Origin: Spirirestis rafaelensis WJT71-NPBG6 | GTDB lineage: Bacteria; Cyanobacteriota; Cyanobacteriia; Cyanobacteriales; Nostocaceae | Length of the DNA: 64,000 bases | Direction: 5' to 3' | Assembly (NCBI GenBank): GCA_019359015.1 | Contig: JAHHID010000001.1 | Location: forward strand, 43,274 to 107,273 | In this document: piece by piece, positions 42,862 to 51,595 of the stretch | Layout of the letters: the number at the start of each line of letters is the position of its first letter | How positions within the stretch are numbered: position 1 is the first letter of the stretch | Made by a program: the position numbers and the translations under genes | The notes under the pieces: model-generated | What the model was told of the DNA's origin: nothing | The model's database searches: none | Seen by the model: only the letters and a program-made list of their open reading frames with translations

Positions 42862-44220
42862 TTAATTGCCATCGCATCGAAGCTTAATAATTATATTTAT
42901 AAGTTCTTCTATCGTCACGATTTTGTCGGAATCGCCAGAAGGAATATCAATATCAAATTCCTCATCAATAAATATCATCAGTTCTGCGCCATCTAAAATA
43001 TCCATTCCTAATGAATTATCAGGAGCATCGTATCTTTGCGAATATTCACTGGAAGATAAACTACCCCAAGAGCCTGAACTGATAGGTTTAAAACTAGGAG
43101 AATCTCCTAAAAATACTGTCGATTCAAGTGTTATCTTGTCTAAAGGAACATCGCACAAGCCTGAAAGATACTGCTGTAAATCTATAAACATATTTTCAGG
43201 TTGTAAAATTCTATTTTTATCTTCATATTTTTGAACTACCACTGACTCGATATTAGTAATTATAAGCTCTGATTTATTATTTTGAGCTTTTTCTAGCTCA
43301 TTTAGATTTTCTAAATCCTCTGTTTCATTTATATTTATCAAACATTCTGAATACTGCAAATCATGATTCTGTTTTAAACCGAATTCAGTAAGATATTGAG
43401 TAGCTTTAATTTTTAATTCATCCCCACATATCGCCAAGATTCTTTGTAAATCAGTTAATTTCCCATACTTTAGTTCTGCGGCTTGATTAAGGTTATAGTC
43501 TTTCTCAGCCTGTGCAATCTCAGCATCAATGGTATCAATGGTATATTGCAATTCTGCCAAAGCCTTAAATTCTTTTTCGTATTTTCCTGCAATAGCAAGT
43601 GCTGCTTTAATTTCAAATTGCTCACACTTGGCAATATCAATTATGCGATTAATTTTATTTGCATCATTAAGTACATAAAAACTGACTTTATCTTCGACTT
43701 TTTTTGCTGTCTCTTCAATCCAATTTAGGATATTGCAGGCATGGATGTATTGCTGAACGTATTTTAAACTTAAAGCACTTACAATAGCTTTCATCAGTGA
43801 ATCATAGAATTTTTGTCCAAGCTTCGCTATGATTTTCTCTGAAGTTATGCTAGGGTGACGTAAATATAGTTGGATGACAGCATAATAAGCAGCTATACGT
43901 GCAGATAGACGAACATGAATCTCGAAACTCTTCACTGAAAAATTAAGCCCAGGGGTACTTTGTTGTAAAGTATTTGTACAGACATAGATCAATGTTTCCA
44001 TATCGGCACTTAATTTACTAATACGTCCAGTATTATAAATCTTAATTGCTTGCTCTAACGTTGGGACATACTCCTCATCACCTAAGCGCTTGCCTAAGTC
44101 ACAACCAAATTCATAATCTGATTTATCATCAAGATACTCCAAATTGTCACTGTCTAAAGATAATGGGTGAATAGCGTTAAGTGAATTAATCAGATCGTCA
44201 AGCTTTTTTCTAATTTCCAT
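42862..44220 (-). CDS. Unrecognised protein with ClpB-like coiled-coil segment and carrier-like C-terminal domain
   Basis: I do not know this 452-residue family. Residues 100-225 are helical. Residues 229-262 (DTIDAEIAQAEKDYNLNQ then AAELKYGKLTDLQR) closely match the M-domain coiled coil of ClpB/Hsp104, where the AAELKYGKL block is a hallmark. Residues about 340-448 resemble an acyl carrier protein: LGMDILDGAELMIFIDEEF and DIPSGDSDKIVTIEELINII align with the LGxDSLDxVEL and EEFDIEIPDEDAEKI parts. The serine that carries phosphopantetheine is replaced by Ile (DIL for DSL). There is no AAA+ domain. It is flanked by toxin-antitoxin genes, AT-rich, and starts with ATG. A scaffold, immunity or defence role is possible; none is shown. 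Confidence 0.7.
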   Translation of the reverse strand: MEIRKKLDDLINSLNAIHPLSLDSDNLEYLDDKSDYEFGCDLGKRLGDEEYVPTLEQAIKIYNTGRISKLSADMETLIYVCTNTLQQSTPGLNFSVKSFEIHVRLSARIAAYYAVIQLYLRHPSITSEKIIAKLGQKFYDSLMKAIVSALSLKYVQQYIHACNILNWIEETAKKVEDKVSFYVLNDANKINRIIDIAKCEQFEIKAALAIAGKYEKEFKALAELQYTIDTIDAEIAQAEKDYNLNQAAELKYGKLTDLQRILAICGDELKIKATQYLTEFGLKQNHDLQYSECLININETEDLENLNELEKAQNNKSELIITNIESVVVQKYEDKNRILQPENMFIDLQQYLSGLCDVPLDKITLESTVFLGDSPSFKPISSGSWGSLSSSEYSQRYDAPDNSLGMDILDGAELMIFIDEEFDIDIPSGDSDKIVTIEELINIIIKLRCDGN

Positions 44221-44518
44221 AAATCAACTTTCCAACAAAATTGCTACGTGAGTACAATTAGTTTAACTATATTTAACAGTATATTCACGTAAAATAAGTA
44301 CATTGTAGCAAGTAGTTGGATTGATGTAAGCCAGACTTTAGGCTAGGTAGAGTAAAGCAAAAGTCAACACCCAAAAGTTTTAACAGCGTATCTCATCCCT
44401 GGAAATTACCCTTTACTACTTCGGACGAAAAGAGCGATCGCACATCTTCCGCATAATCATGCGATCGCTTCTCCTCTCCATAATCATGCGATCGCACCAA
44501 ATCAGATATCATTAATAC

Positions 44519-44794
44519 ATGGAGTTTGAGTGGGATGAAACCAAAGCAGCAACTAACCTTAAAAAGCACAGTGTAAGCTTTGAAGAAGCCAAGACAGTGT
44601 TTGACAATCCGCTAGCACTTATTTTTGATGATGAAGCTCACTCGATTGACGAGCAACGAGAAATTATTATTGGTCATTCTCAAAGTAATCGGTTGCTGCT
44701 GGTCTGTTTTACTGAACGTCCTAATGCCATCCGTATCATCAGTGCCCGTTTAGCCACTCGAAGGGAACGTGAAGACTATGAACAAAACGCATGA
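44519..44794 (+). CDS. brnT: BrnT-family ribonuclease toxin
   Basis: A 91-residue RelE-like toxin of the BrnT family: FEWDETKAATNLKKHSVSFEEA, DDEAHSIDEQREIIIGHS and AIRIISARLATRREREDYE are the family blocks. In BrnT the toxin gene comes first. The spacer before it (44221-44518) holds HIP1 sites and the start of a rightward transcription unit, nothing else. It overlaps the antitoxin start by 4 bp. Confidence 0.9.
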   Translation: MEFEWDETKAATNLKKHSVSFEEAKTVFDNPLALIFDDEAHSIDEQREIIIGHSQSNRLLLVCFTERPNAIRIISARLATRREREDYEQNA

Positions 44795-45021
44795 ACGATA
44801 AATCTCCAAACTCAAACGATGAAATGTTGCCTGAATACCACTTGGATTACCATTCGGCAAAACCTAATCGCTTTGCTGCAAAAAGTGGAAAGCCGAAAAT
44901 GACGGTTGTTGTACTAGATGAAGATGTTGCTCAAGTCTTCACCACAGCAGAGTCTGTGAACAAGGTGCTACGGGCATTAATTGAAACAATGCCACAAACA
45001 ACCGAAGGTGAAACAGTCTGA
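44791..45021 (+). CDS. BrnA-type antitoxin
   Basis: A 76-residue partner of BrnT. The N-terminus (MLPEYHLDYHSAKPNRFA) and TVVVLDEDVAQVFTTAESVNKVLRAL, a ribbon-helix-helix-like region, are visible. The ATG overlaps the toxin stop (ATGA). Placement after the toxin fits the family. Confidence 0.82.
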   Translation: MNDKSPNSNDEMLPEYHLDYHSAKPNRFAAKSGKPKMTVVVLDEDVAQVFTTAESVNKVLRALIETMPQTTEGETV

Positions 45022-45044
45022 ATACGATAAGGAAAAGTGGAAAA

Positions 45045-45173
45045 ATGACTCTTACTTTTGACCAAAGCACCTATCGCAATCTGTTGGCTGAAGTTGCTCC
45101 TGTCGCAATTGAGACTGAGGAAGAATACGAACGTGTCTCAAAAATTGCTTTAGTGTCTTCAGACGATATTTAA
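45045..45173 (+). pseudogene. Truncated antitoxin of the HigA-like/DUF type
   Basis: A 42-residue frame, MTLTFDQSTYRNLLAEVAPV followed by AIETEEEYERVSKIALVSS. It matches the first 35 residues of cyanobacterial antitoxins that begin MTLTF..TY..LL and contain TEEEYE, which normally continue to a full helix-turn-helix. Here it stops early and no toxin gene is near. It is either a relic or a very short protein. Confidence 0.6.
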
Positions 45174-45185
45174 CATAATATTTTG

Positions 45186-45542
45186 TCAAGTTATTCTAAG
45201 CTTTTGCAAAAACTCGATATTCAGTTCTAGCTTTTCTCCCAGCCACAAAGAATGATCCGTATGGTCTTTCACATCATCGCCTGTTTCAGGATGGATGAGA
45301 ATATCTAAACCCTCGCGATTAAGCATTAACCACGGAACAACTTTGCTAAACTGATCCGGTAAAAATGCAACTTGATACATCGCTTTTGGGTGTGGACCGA
45401 TGAGCTTATCATGCCAGCGTCCGAGCCGCACATCAAATTTAGCGCCCAAGGAATCGCGTACACGCGCAGCTGTGTCACGACTCGCGGTATCGAAGTAGAC
45501 ATGAGCGTGAAAACCAGTAATTTCGATGGTATCTTCTTTCAT
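45186..45542 (-). CDS. DOPA 4,5-dioxygenase family protein
   Basis: A 118-residue protein of the DOPA_dioxygen family. It has EITGFHAHVYFDTAS with the HAH metal motif, GRWHDKLIGPHPKAMYQV with two more His, and LDILIHPETGDDVKDHTDH. The frame opens far upstream at 45668, but the first 42 residues are unlike the family, so the ATG at 45540-45542 is chosen. Members cleave catechols; the substrate here is unknown. Confidence 0.85.
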   Translation of the reverse strand: MKEDTIEITGFHAHVYFDTASRDTAARVRDSLGAKFDVRLGRWHDKLIGPHPKAMYQVAFLPDQFSKVVPWLMLNREGLDILIHPETGDDVKDHTDHSLWLGEKLELNIEFLQKLRIT

Positions 45543-45796
45543 CGGGTTTGCTCTCAACTCTAAACGTACTACAGCAGCCTTGTTTATTACGATACACAAA
45601 TTGTTCCTGCCGTGGAATGTAATACACGCCGATGTTGTACTACTTCTCGTTTTCGTACAAGATAGCATCTAAGTTCTGCCGGATGTCGAACGCGATCGCA
45701 AATTTTGCAACCAGTGCAGCAATAAGCGTACAGGTGCAAGCCAACCAGGTAACACCTCATTAGCTTTTGGCTTTGAAGGACGCTATCAGCAAGCTC

Positions 45797-46189
45797 CTAC
45801 GTCTTGAATTGCTCGTCCACTGGAATCTGATAGCCGTTGGCTAGACGATTAGTCATGTTCGCGGCAGCAATAATTGCCATAAGTTCGGCGAACATGGCAT
45901 CATTCATTCCTTTAGTACGCGCTGCTGCTGTGTGCGAGGCAATGCAGTATTCACAACCGTTTGTGACGCTCACGGCAATGTAAATTAATTCGCGCATCAG
46001 TGGATCTATTTCGCCAGGACTAGCCATTACTTCCTTCAGCGTGTCCCAGGTTCGTCGCAGGGTGGGAGGATGGTTGGCTAAAGCTTTCCAAAAGTTGTTG
46101 ATGTAATCAGTCTGCCGCGTGGCGCGGATATCGTCATATACTGCACGCACTTCGTCGCTACTGTCTTCGTATTCTATCAGATTTGTCAT
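45797..46189 (-). CDS. Carboxymuconolactone decarboxylase/AhpD-like protein
   Basis: A 130-residue all-helical protein with the CMD family's redox motif EYCIASHTAAARTKG (C-x-x-S-H here, where AhpD has C-x-x-C-H). The leading Cys and the His are kept, the second Cys is Ser, so peroxidase activity is doubtful and another role likely. ATG at 46189 is preferred over a TTG four codons upstream. It lies 43 bp after the aldolase gene, same direction. Confidence 0.82.
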   Translation of the reverse strand: MTNLIEYEDSSDEVRAVYDDIRATRQTDYINNFWKALANHPPTLRRTWDTLKEVMASPGEIDPLMRELIYIAVSVTNGCEYCIASHTAAARTKGMNDAMFAELMAIIAAANMTNRLANGYQIPVDEQFKT

Positions 46190-46243
46190 ATTTCCATTCA
46201 AGAAGATTTTTAAATTTTGATTTTTGAATTCCGCAAAGTGATA

Positions 46244-47281
46244 CTAGGCGATCGCTTCCTTAATATCGCCCACCAATTCATCCATCCTTGCCTGAGTTGT
46301 ATTCCAAGAACACATAAACCGCACTCCTCCCACACCAATAAATGTATAAAACTGCCAATTTTTGGCTCTTAAGCTGGCGATCGCTTGTTCGGGTAACTTC
46401 ACAAAAACGCCATTGGCTTCTCTCTTAAACATCATTTCAACGCCTTCTATTTTTAGCAATTGATTCTCTAAATATTCAGCACATTGATTTGCGTGACGTG
46501 CATTCTTAAACCAAGCACCCGTTTCTAATAAACCAAGCCAAGGAGCCGAAATAAATCGCATTTTAGATGCAAGTTGCCCCGCTTGTTTACAGCGATAGGC
46601 AAAATCTTCTGCTAACGCTTTATTAAAGAAAATAATCGCTTCTCCTAACGCCATGCCATTTTTTGTACCACAAAAACACAATACATCTACACCACTTTTC
46701 CAGCTAATTTCCGCAGGAGTTTTATTCATCGCCACCACTGCATTGGCAAAACGAGCGCCATCCATGTGAATTTTTAAATTGTATTTTTGTGCGACTGACT
46801 TAATGGCAACCAATTCATCAATTGAATATAAAGTTCCTAATTCTGTTGATTGAGTCAGACTAATTACTTTAGGTTTGGGATAGTGAATATCCGCCCGCTT
46901 ATTGACGATCGCTTCTATACCCTCTGAAGTTAACTTGCCATTTTGCCCTTTAGCAAGTAGCAGCTTGGAACCATTAGAAGCAAATTCTGGCGCACCACAT
47001 TCATCAGTTTCGATATGGGCATTTTCATGACAAATCACACTATGGTAAGATTGACATAATGCAGCCAATGATAATGAATTTGCCGCAGTGCCATTAAAGA
47101 CAAAAAAGACTTCGCAATCAATTTCAAATAAGTCTCTAAAATAGTCTGTTGCTAATGAAGTCCATTCATCATTTCCATAAGCGGGAGCACTACCTAGGTT
47201 TGCCTTAATCATGTATTCCAATGCTTCCGGACAAATCCCAGAGTTGTTATCGCTAGCAAACTGCTCTAAATTACAATCCAT
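46244..47281 (-). CDS. Low-specificity threonine aldolase/beta-eliminating lyase
   Basis: A 345-residue PLP enzyme of the threonine aldolase family, cleaving L-threonine-type hydroxyamino acids to glycine and an aldehyde. The PLP-stacking region is ENAHIETDECGAPEF, the aspartate holding the pyridine nitrogen is in IHMDGARFANAVV, and the lysine is in LCFCGTKNGMALGEAI. It starts 154 bp to the left of an operator copy that points the other way. Confidence 0.88.
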   Translation of the reverse strand: MDCNLEQFASDNNSGICPEALEYMIKANLGSAPAYGNDEWTSLATDYFRDLFEIDCEVFFVFNGTAANSLSLAALCQSYHSVICHENAHIETDECGAPEFASNGSKLLLAKGQNGKLTSEGIEAIVNKRADIHYPKPKVISLTQSTELGTLYSIDELVAIKSVAQKYNLKIHMDGARFANAVVAMNKTPAEISWKSGVDVLCFCGTKNGMALGEAIIFFNKALAEDFAYRCKQAGQLASKMRFISAPWLGLLETGAWFKNARHANQCAEYLENQLLKIEGVEMMFKREANGVFVKLPEQAIASLRAKNWQFYTFIGVGGVRFMCSWNTTQARMDELVGDIKEAIA

Positions 47282-47434
47282 GTGCTACTTATAGTTTTAA
47301 GCTTTCTGTAAAAGATTCCATGTTACCTGAAGCGATCGCCTGACGACAAAAAAGGCTTGACTATGCCGTAAATATAATTCACTCATATTGATTTTGTCTG
47401 TATTTCTGTGATATCTTACCTCTATCAAAAATAC

Positions 47435-47460
47435 TACTGTTTATTGATAAAATTACCGTA
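47435..47460 (+). promoter_or_regulatory. 26-bp palindromic operator, copy 9
   Basis: Arms TACTGT and ACCGTA, 14 bp apart; the left half TACTGTTTATTGA is 10 of 13. GATTTAAGATTTAAGG follows. It lies between the divergent aldolase and methyltransferase genes. The rest of the spacer (to 47634) holds a CCTCACCCC / GGGGTGAGG hairpin. Confidence 0.75.
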
Positions 47461-47634
47461 GATTTAAGATTTAAGGTGACAGCGAGTTGCACATCAAAAC
47501 CTCACCCCGCCTACGGCACTCCTCTTTTTAGGCTTGTAGAGGGGATGGGGGTGAGGTGTAAGTCATGAACAAGGGCGCGCGTATGACGAGCTTCACCTGC
47601 AAAAGCATAGTTTGAATGAGGAGAGAACCGCCTT

Positions 47635-48291
47635 ATGCCTAAAGACTGGTTAGAATGGCACGACCTCTACAATACTGAGCCGAAATTGCAACAACGTTTG
47701 CAAATCGTGCGGGAATACATTTCTCATAGCTTAGATGCGTCCCCACCAGGAATAATCCGTATAGTGAGTGTTTGTGCGGGTGATGGACGAGATTTATTGG
47801 GAACTTTAGCAAACCACCCTCGTGCAAAAGATGTTCATGCACGACTCGTTGAGATCAATTCCCAATTAGTTGAACGTGGACGCGCAACTATAGAATCCTT
47901 GGGTTTGACACAGCAAATTGAGTTTATCAACGGTGATGCAACTATTTCCTCCAACTATGTGGGAGCAGTACCAGCAGACATTGTTATTGTCTGCGGTATC
48001 TTTGGTAATCTCGCTGATGAAGCTGAACTTAATCGCTTGCTAGGAAACCTAAGTTTTCTAAGTAAACAAGGTGCTTTTGTTATCTGGACTCGCGGACACT
48101 CTAACGGTATTCCCTACTCACAGACTGTGCGTAGATTATTGCGTGAATCTGGATTTGAGGAAGTTAACTTCAAACTCACTGCAACAAAAGACATGGGAGT
48201 AGGTCTTCATCGTTACCTGGGTGAAAACTTGCCTGCACCCAAAGAGCAGCAGCTGTTCGTGTTTTCTGGTATTGCCAATAAAGCAAGGTAA
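47635..48291 (+). CDS. SAM-dependent methyltransferase
   Basis: A 218-residue methyltransferase: IIRIVSVCAGDGRDLLGTLA as motif I with the AGDGRD loop, LVEINSQLVERGRATIE as motif II, and IEFINGDATISSNYVG. It ends LGENLPAPKEQQLFVFSG. It resembles class I enzymes acting on small molecules. Possible membership of the sulfur regulon rests on operator copy 9 about 175 bp upstream. Confidence 0.82.
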   Translation: MPKDWLEWHDLYNTEPKLQQRLQIVREYISHSLDASPPGIIRIVSVCAGDGRDLLGTLANHPRAKDVHARLVEINSQLVERGRATIESLGLTQQIEFINGDATISSNYVGAVPADIVIVCGIFGNLADEAELNRLLGNLSFLSKQGAFVIWTRGHSNGIPYSQTVRRLLRESGFEEVNFKLTATKDMGVGLHRYLGENLPAPKEQQLFVFSGIANKAR

Positions 48292-48304
48292 AAAATGTCA
48301 AATC

Positions 48305-48337
48305 AGAACCCCCACTTTCTAGAGAAGTCGGGGTTCT
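48305..48337. repeat. Interspersed hairpin repeat, variant
   Basis: AGAACCCC and GGGGTTCT arms around ACTTTCTAGAGAAGT. It follows the methyltransferase stop by 13 bases and may terminate it. Confidence 0.6.
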
Positions 48338-48377
48338 CGGACTTCCAATAGGTAGCTGGTGATTTCCGCCATAAACA

Positions 48378-48654
48378 ATGATTCGAGCAATTCTCTTCGA
48401 TTTTGATTTCAGAACTTGAGAAAGTCCGCAAGCCAGAGGCAGAAATATTTCTTCGCGCTTTACGCAACCTTGGGGTAACACCAAATGAAAGTGTATTTAT
48501 CGGCGATCATCCCGACACAGATGTTATGGGAGCTAAACGCATTGGGATGAAAAGTATTTGGAAAAGAGACTTAGGGTGGCAAGAGCCAGAAAATTCAGAC
48601 GGCATTATTGATGATTTAGGAGAGTTGCCTATGATAATCCAACGTCTTTCATAA
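48378..48654 (+). pseudogene. HAD hydrolase remnant with internal deletion
   Basis: The ATG at 48378 starts MIRAILFDFDF, the HAD motif I with its nucleophile Asp. The sequence then jumps, in another frame, to SELEKVRKPEAEIFLRALR, NLGVTPNESVFIGDHPDTDV and GAKRIGMKSIWKRD, which are motifs III and IV. About 120-140 residues, holding the cap and motif II, are missing. The frame after the junction opens at a TTG at 48403. It cannot be an active phosphatase. Confidence 0.85.
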
Positions 48655-48691
48655 CTCAATAAAGTCTAAGCCTATATTTTGCAACACAGCG

Positions 48692-49501
48692 CTACTGGTC
48701 AGTGGTAACGATCGCAATCGCGAAGCCGTCGTAACCTTTGCTGCCCACGGTCTGGATTGCCGTGGCACTTACGTGCGGCGACTCGCCGAGCAGCTTGTTG
48801 AAGCGACGTATCCCTTGGACGCTCGGATCGCCGCTCTTGGCATCCACCACCGCTGCGTTACGCACGACATTATCGGCGATTATCAAGCTGCCGCGACGAG
48901 AGAGCTTGAGCGCCCACGCAAAGTAATCTGGATTGTTTGGCTTGTCGGCATCGATAAAGATTAAGTCAAATGGGTCGCGACCCTCGGCGGCAAGCTGTGG
49001 CAGCGTATCGAGCGCCCGTCCGAGACGCAACTCAACGACATCAGACAGACCAGCACGGGCGATGTTGGCGCAGGCGACTTCGGCGTGCTTTGGATCAGCT
49101 TCCAGCGTCACCAGACGACCGTCGGGGGGCAGCGATCGCCCTAGCCAGATGGTGCTGTAGCCGCCCAGCGTTGCTAGCAGCAATAGATACGGAATTAGCT
49201 TTTGAAAAACATCTGGAGAGGTATATAACAAAGCAACAGAACCAAGCATTCCACCGACTAAACTGACACCACATAGTAAGAATAATTGCCGTTGCGGGAT
49301 GCTTAAATTATTACGATATGCTCTAGCACTCGCCAAAGCCGCTACCCATAAAGCAGTATTATTTGTTGCATTGGCACTAATTGGAGGTACACCCGTAAAA
49401 ATTAAGACTGGAAATGTAATAAAACTTCCACCCCCTGCAACAGCATTGAGTCCACCCGCAATAAACGCGGTAATAAATAGAAGTAAGGAATGGAACATCA
49501 T
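48692..49501 (-). CDS. Chimera: N-terminal half of TauE/SafE fused to C-terminal part of an O-methyltransferase
   Basis: A single 269-residue frame made of two unrelated parts. Residues 1 to about 110 are the first half of a TauE/SafE exporter (GGLNAVAGGGSFITFPVLIF then TGVPPISANATNNTALWV). From about residue 111 (LATLGGYSTIWLGRSLPP) it is a family 3 O-methyltransferase without its first 60-odd residues: ADPKHAEVACANIARAGL, FDLIFIDADKPNNPDYF and IIADNVVRNAAVVD are all in order. The second part is clearly more GC-rich than the first. The join falls where both have an L-x-TLG-like stretch. It has neither a whole membrane domain nor a whole methyltransferase fold, so it is probably inactive, the product of a deletion or transfer. 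Confidence 0.85.
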   Translation of the reverse strand: MMFHSLLLFITAFIAGGLNAVAGGGSFITFPVLIFTGVPPISANATNNTALWVAALASARAYRNNLSIPQRQLFLLCGVSLVGGMLGSVALLYTSPDVFQKLIPYLLLLATLGGYSTIWLGRSLPPDGRLVTLEADPKHAEVACANIARAGLSDVVELRLGRALDTLPQLAAEGRDPFDLIFIDADKPNNPDYFAWALKLSRRGSLIIADNVVRNAAVVDAKSGDPSVQGIRRFNKLLGESPHVSATAIQTVGSKGYDGFAIAIVTTDQ

Positions 49502-49580
49502 AAAAGATAAATGGTTATATGGTTTTAGTCAGTAGACTTCTGACAAAATCGATTTCTAGCGAGTAGAAAAGAGTTAATTT

Positions 49581-49961
49581 TTATGAAAAAATACTGTTCG
49601 CTTCTGCTATTTCTATCCGATTTCCAGCAGGATCGCGCAAAAAGAAGCGATCGCGTCCTGGTATTGGTCGTTGATCAAGAATAATTTCCACACTATGCGA
49701 TCGCAGGTGTTCCTGAAAAGCCTGCAAATCATTTACTAAGTAACAAATATGTCGTCTAGATGCTGTGTTATTCGGGTTTTGCTCAGTACTAATATGAATC
49801 TGAATATTTCCCAGAACATACCAAGCACCTCCATTCGCTTTGATTGTCTCAGGTTTAGGAATTTCTGTAAGTCCCAAAACTTTGCTGTAGAAAAATAGCA
49901 TTGCATCTTCTGCTTCCGGGGAAGATGTCACTTGAATATGATCAATTGTATTCAACCACAT
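49581..49961 (-). CDS. VOC/glyoxalase-fold protein
   Basis: A 126-residue vicinal-oxygen-chelate protein: NTIDHIQVTSSPEAEDAMLF at the start, HICYLVNDLQAFQEHL in the middle and RDRFFLRDPAGNRIEIAE at the end, with His and Glu as probable metal ligands. The substrate is unknown. Its start faces the operator at 49984-50009. Confidence 0.82.
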   Translation of the reverse strand: MWLNTIDHIQVTSSPEAEDAMLFFYSKVLGLTEIPKPETIKANGGAWYVLGNIQIHISTEQNPNNTASRRHICYLVNDLQAFQEHLRSHSVEIILDQRPIPGRDRFFLRDPAGNRIEIAEANSIFS

Positions 49962-49983
49962 AATTACTCATCATTTCATAATA

Positions 49984-50009
49984 TACGATATACCTATCAA
50001 CTTACCGTA
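49984..50009 (+). promoter_or_regulatory. 26-bp palindromic operator, copy 10
   Basis: Arms TACGAT and ACCGTA, 14 bp apart; right half TCAACTTACCGTA is 12 of 13. It is followed directly by GTATAATACC, a perfect -10 hexamer one base after the arm. This is the clearest case of the operator covering the -35 region. It lies 41 bp before the dienelactone hydrolase. Confidence 0.82.
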
Positions 50010-50050
50010 GTATAATACCCAGAGTAGAAAAATCCTAACTGTTTGCAAAG

Positions 50051-50800
50051 ATGACCAACACAGCGACAAATACGGCAATTCGCACCGCAAGAGTGAAAAT
50101 CCCTAATGGTGATTTGCAGATAGATGCTTACCTAGCTGAACCTCAGGGTGAGGGAAATTTCAACGCGGTAATTGTGGTTCAAGAAATTTTTGGGGTCAAT
50201 ATTCACATTCGGGAAGTGACGGAGAGATTAGCCAAAAAGGGGTACGTGGCAATTGCACCGGCAATTTTTCAGCGAATTGCTCCCGGTTTTGAAGCTGGAT
50301 ACAAAAGCGAAGATATCCAGCTTGGCAGAAAATATAAAGAACAAACTAAAGCGGATGAAATATTGAGCGATATTCAAGCAACGATCGCTTATCTGAAAAC
50401 TCTGCCGAATGTAAATGGCGATCGCATCGGTTCCATTGGTTTCTGCTTTGGGGGACACATTGTATATTTAGCTGCAACGCTTTCTGATATCAAAGCTACT
50501 GCTTCCTTCTACGGTGGGGGTATTGCTAACTCTACCCCTGGTGGTGGTGTGCCTACTATTACCCACACTCCAGATATCAAGGGTACTGTTTACGCTTTCT
50601 TTGGTACACAAGATGCAGGAATTCCCCAAGAACAAACTGAGCAAATTGAGGCAGAGTTAGAGAAGCATCAGATTCCTCATCAAGTCTTTCGCTATGAAGC
50701 CGATCACGGTTTTTTCTGCAACCATCGCGGTAGTTATAATCCAGAAGCTGCTGCTGATGCTTGGATCAAAGTTAAGGAACTGTTTCAACAGCTTCAGTAA
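50051..50800 (+). CDS. Dienelactone hydrolase family protein
   Basis: A 249-residue alpha/beta hydrolase of the dienelactone hydrolase type. The nucleophile elbow is GSIGFCFGGHIVYLA (Cys), the acid is in FFGTQDAGIPQEQ and the His in YEADHGFFCNHRGSY. The family opens lactones such as those from catechol breakdown. Operator copy 10 is immediately upstream, so it is likely part of the sulfur regulon; its sulfur link is not obvious from the enzyme. Confidence 0.9.
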   Translation: MTNTATNTAIRTARVKIPNGDLQIDAYLAEPQGEGNFNAVIVVQEIFGVNIHIREVTERLAKKGYVAIAPAIFQRIAPGFEAGYKSEDIQLGRKYKEQTKADEILSDIQATIAYLKTLPNVNGDRIGSIGFCFGGHIVYLAATLSDIKATASFYGGGIANSTPGGGVPTITHTPDIKGTVYAFFGTQDAGIPQEQTEQIEAELEKHQIPHQVFRYEADHGFFCNHRGSYNPEAAADAWIKVKELFQQLQ

Positions 50801-50975
50801 AGAATTGTATGTATGCTTGTGTGCGATCGCTTCCATAGTCTGTCCAATCAACTTGGTTAGAAGTGGTTCTACCCGCAGATCGTGGCATGATTGCTCATGC
50901 TCAAGGTAACATGCATAAAGCGATCGCCCTCGCTTAAATCGCTATTACCAAGATTACAGGAGACAGGTGGTAGCC

Positions 50976-51092
50976 ATGCGATCGCGGGATTTATTTGAGC
51001 AAGTTTATCTTGATGCCTTAATTAATGCGAAGGAGAATAGCAAAGTGCTGATGCTGAAAAAACGTCATTCAAAGCAAAGTAAATACCAATAA
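50976..51092 (+). CDS. Small open frame of 38 residues, doubtful
   Basis: An ATG-started frame (RSRDLFEQVYLDALINAKEN and a basic tail) in the 375-bp spacer between the hydrolase and the acetyltransferase. The same spacer also encodes, just before, a stretch LPADRGMIAHAQGNMHKAIA that ends in a stop and looks like the tail of a lost gene. Neither is recognised. The small frame may be chance. Confidence 0.25.
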   Translation: MRSRDLFEQVYLDALINAKENSKVLMLKKRHSKQSKYQ

Positions 51093-51175
51093 TTCAGCGA
51101 GACTTGGCTTATGTCTAGAGAGAATTAGGACGTTTGGTAGTATAAGGGAATGTAATATTTTTATAAACAACATTT

Positions 51176-51595
51176 GTGTTAATACAATTGGCAGAATCTG
51201 ACTCTCAAATTTTAGGGTGTTTCCCTGTTATGTTTCAGTTACGCCCGCACCTTCAGCAGGCTGACTTCGTAGAACAAGTTCGGTATCAGATGAAAGAAGG
51301 ATATAAACTTGCCTTTTTGCAAAAAGAAGAGCAAACTTTAGCAGTGGCGGGATTTCGTATTTCTAACTGTTTGGCATTAGGAAAGTTTTTGTACATTGAT
51401 GACTTAGTTGTTGATGAGTTAAAGCAGTCACAGGGTTATGGTCAACAGTTATTCCAGTGGCTAATTGAATATGCTCAAAATCATCAGTGTCAACACCTTA
51501 GCCTTGATTCTGGAGTCCAGCGATTTGAAGCTCACAGGTTTTATCTAATGCAGCGTATGAGTATTACGAGTCATCACTTTTCGAGAAAGTTATAG
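51176..51595 (+). CDS. GNAT-family N-acetyltransferase
   Basis: A 139-residue acetyltransferase starting at a GTG. The acetyl-CoA motif is LKQSQGYGQQLFQWLIEYA (Q-x-x-G-x-G-type), preceded by FLYIDDLVVDE and followed by LSLDSGVQRFEAHRFYLMQR. The substrate is unknown. No operator is near. Confidence 0.82.
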   Translation: MLIQLAESDSQILGCFPVMFQLRPHLQQADFVEQVRYQMKEGYKLAFLQKEEQTLAVAGFRISNCLALGKFLYIDDLVVDELKQSQGYGQQLFQWLIEYAQNHQCQHLSLDSGVQRFEAHRFYLMQRMSITSHHFSRKL

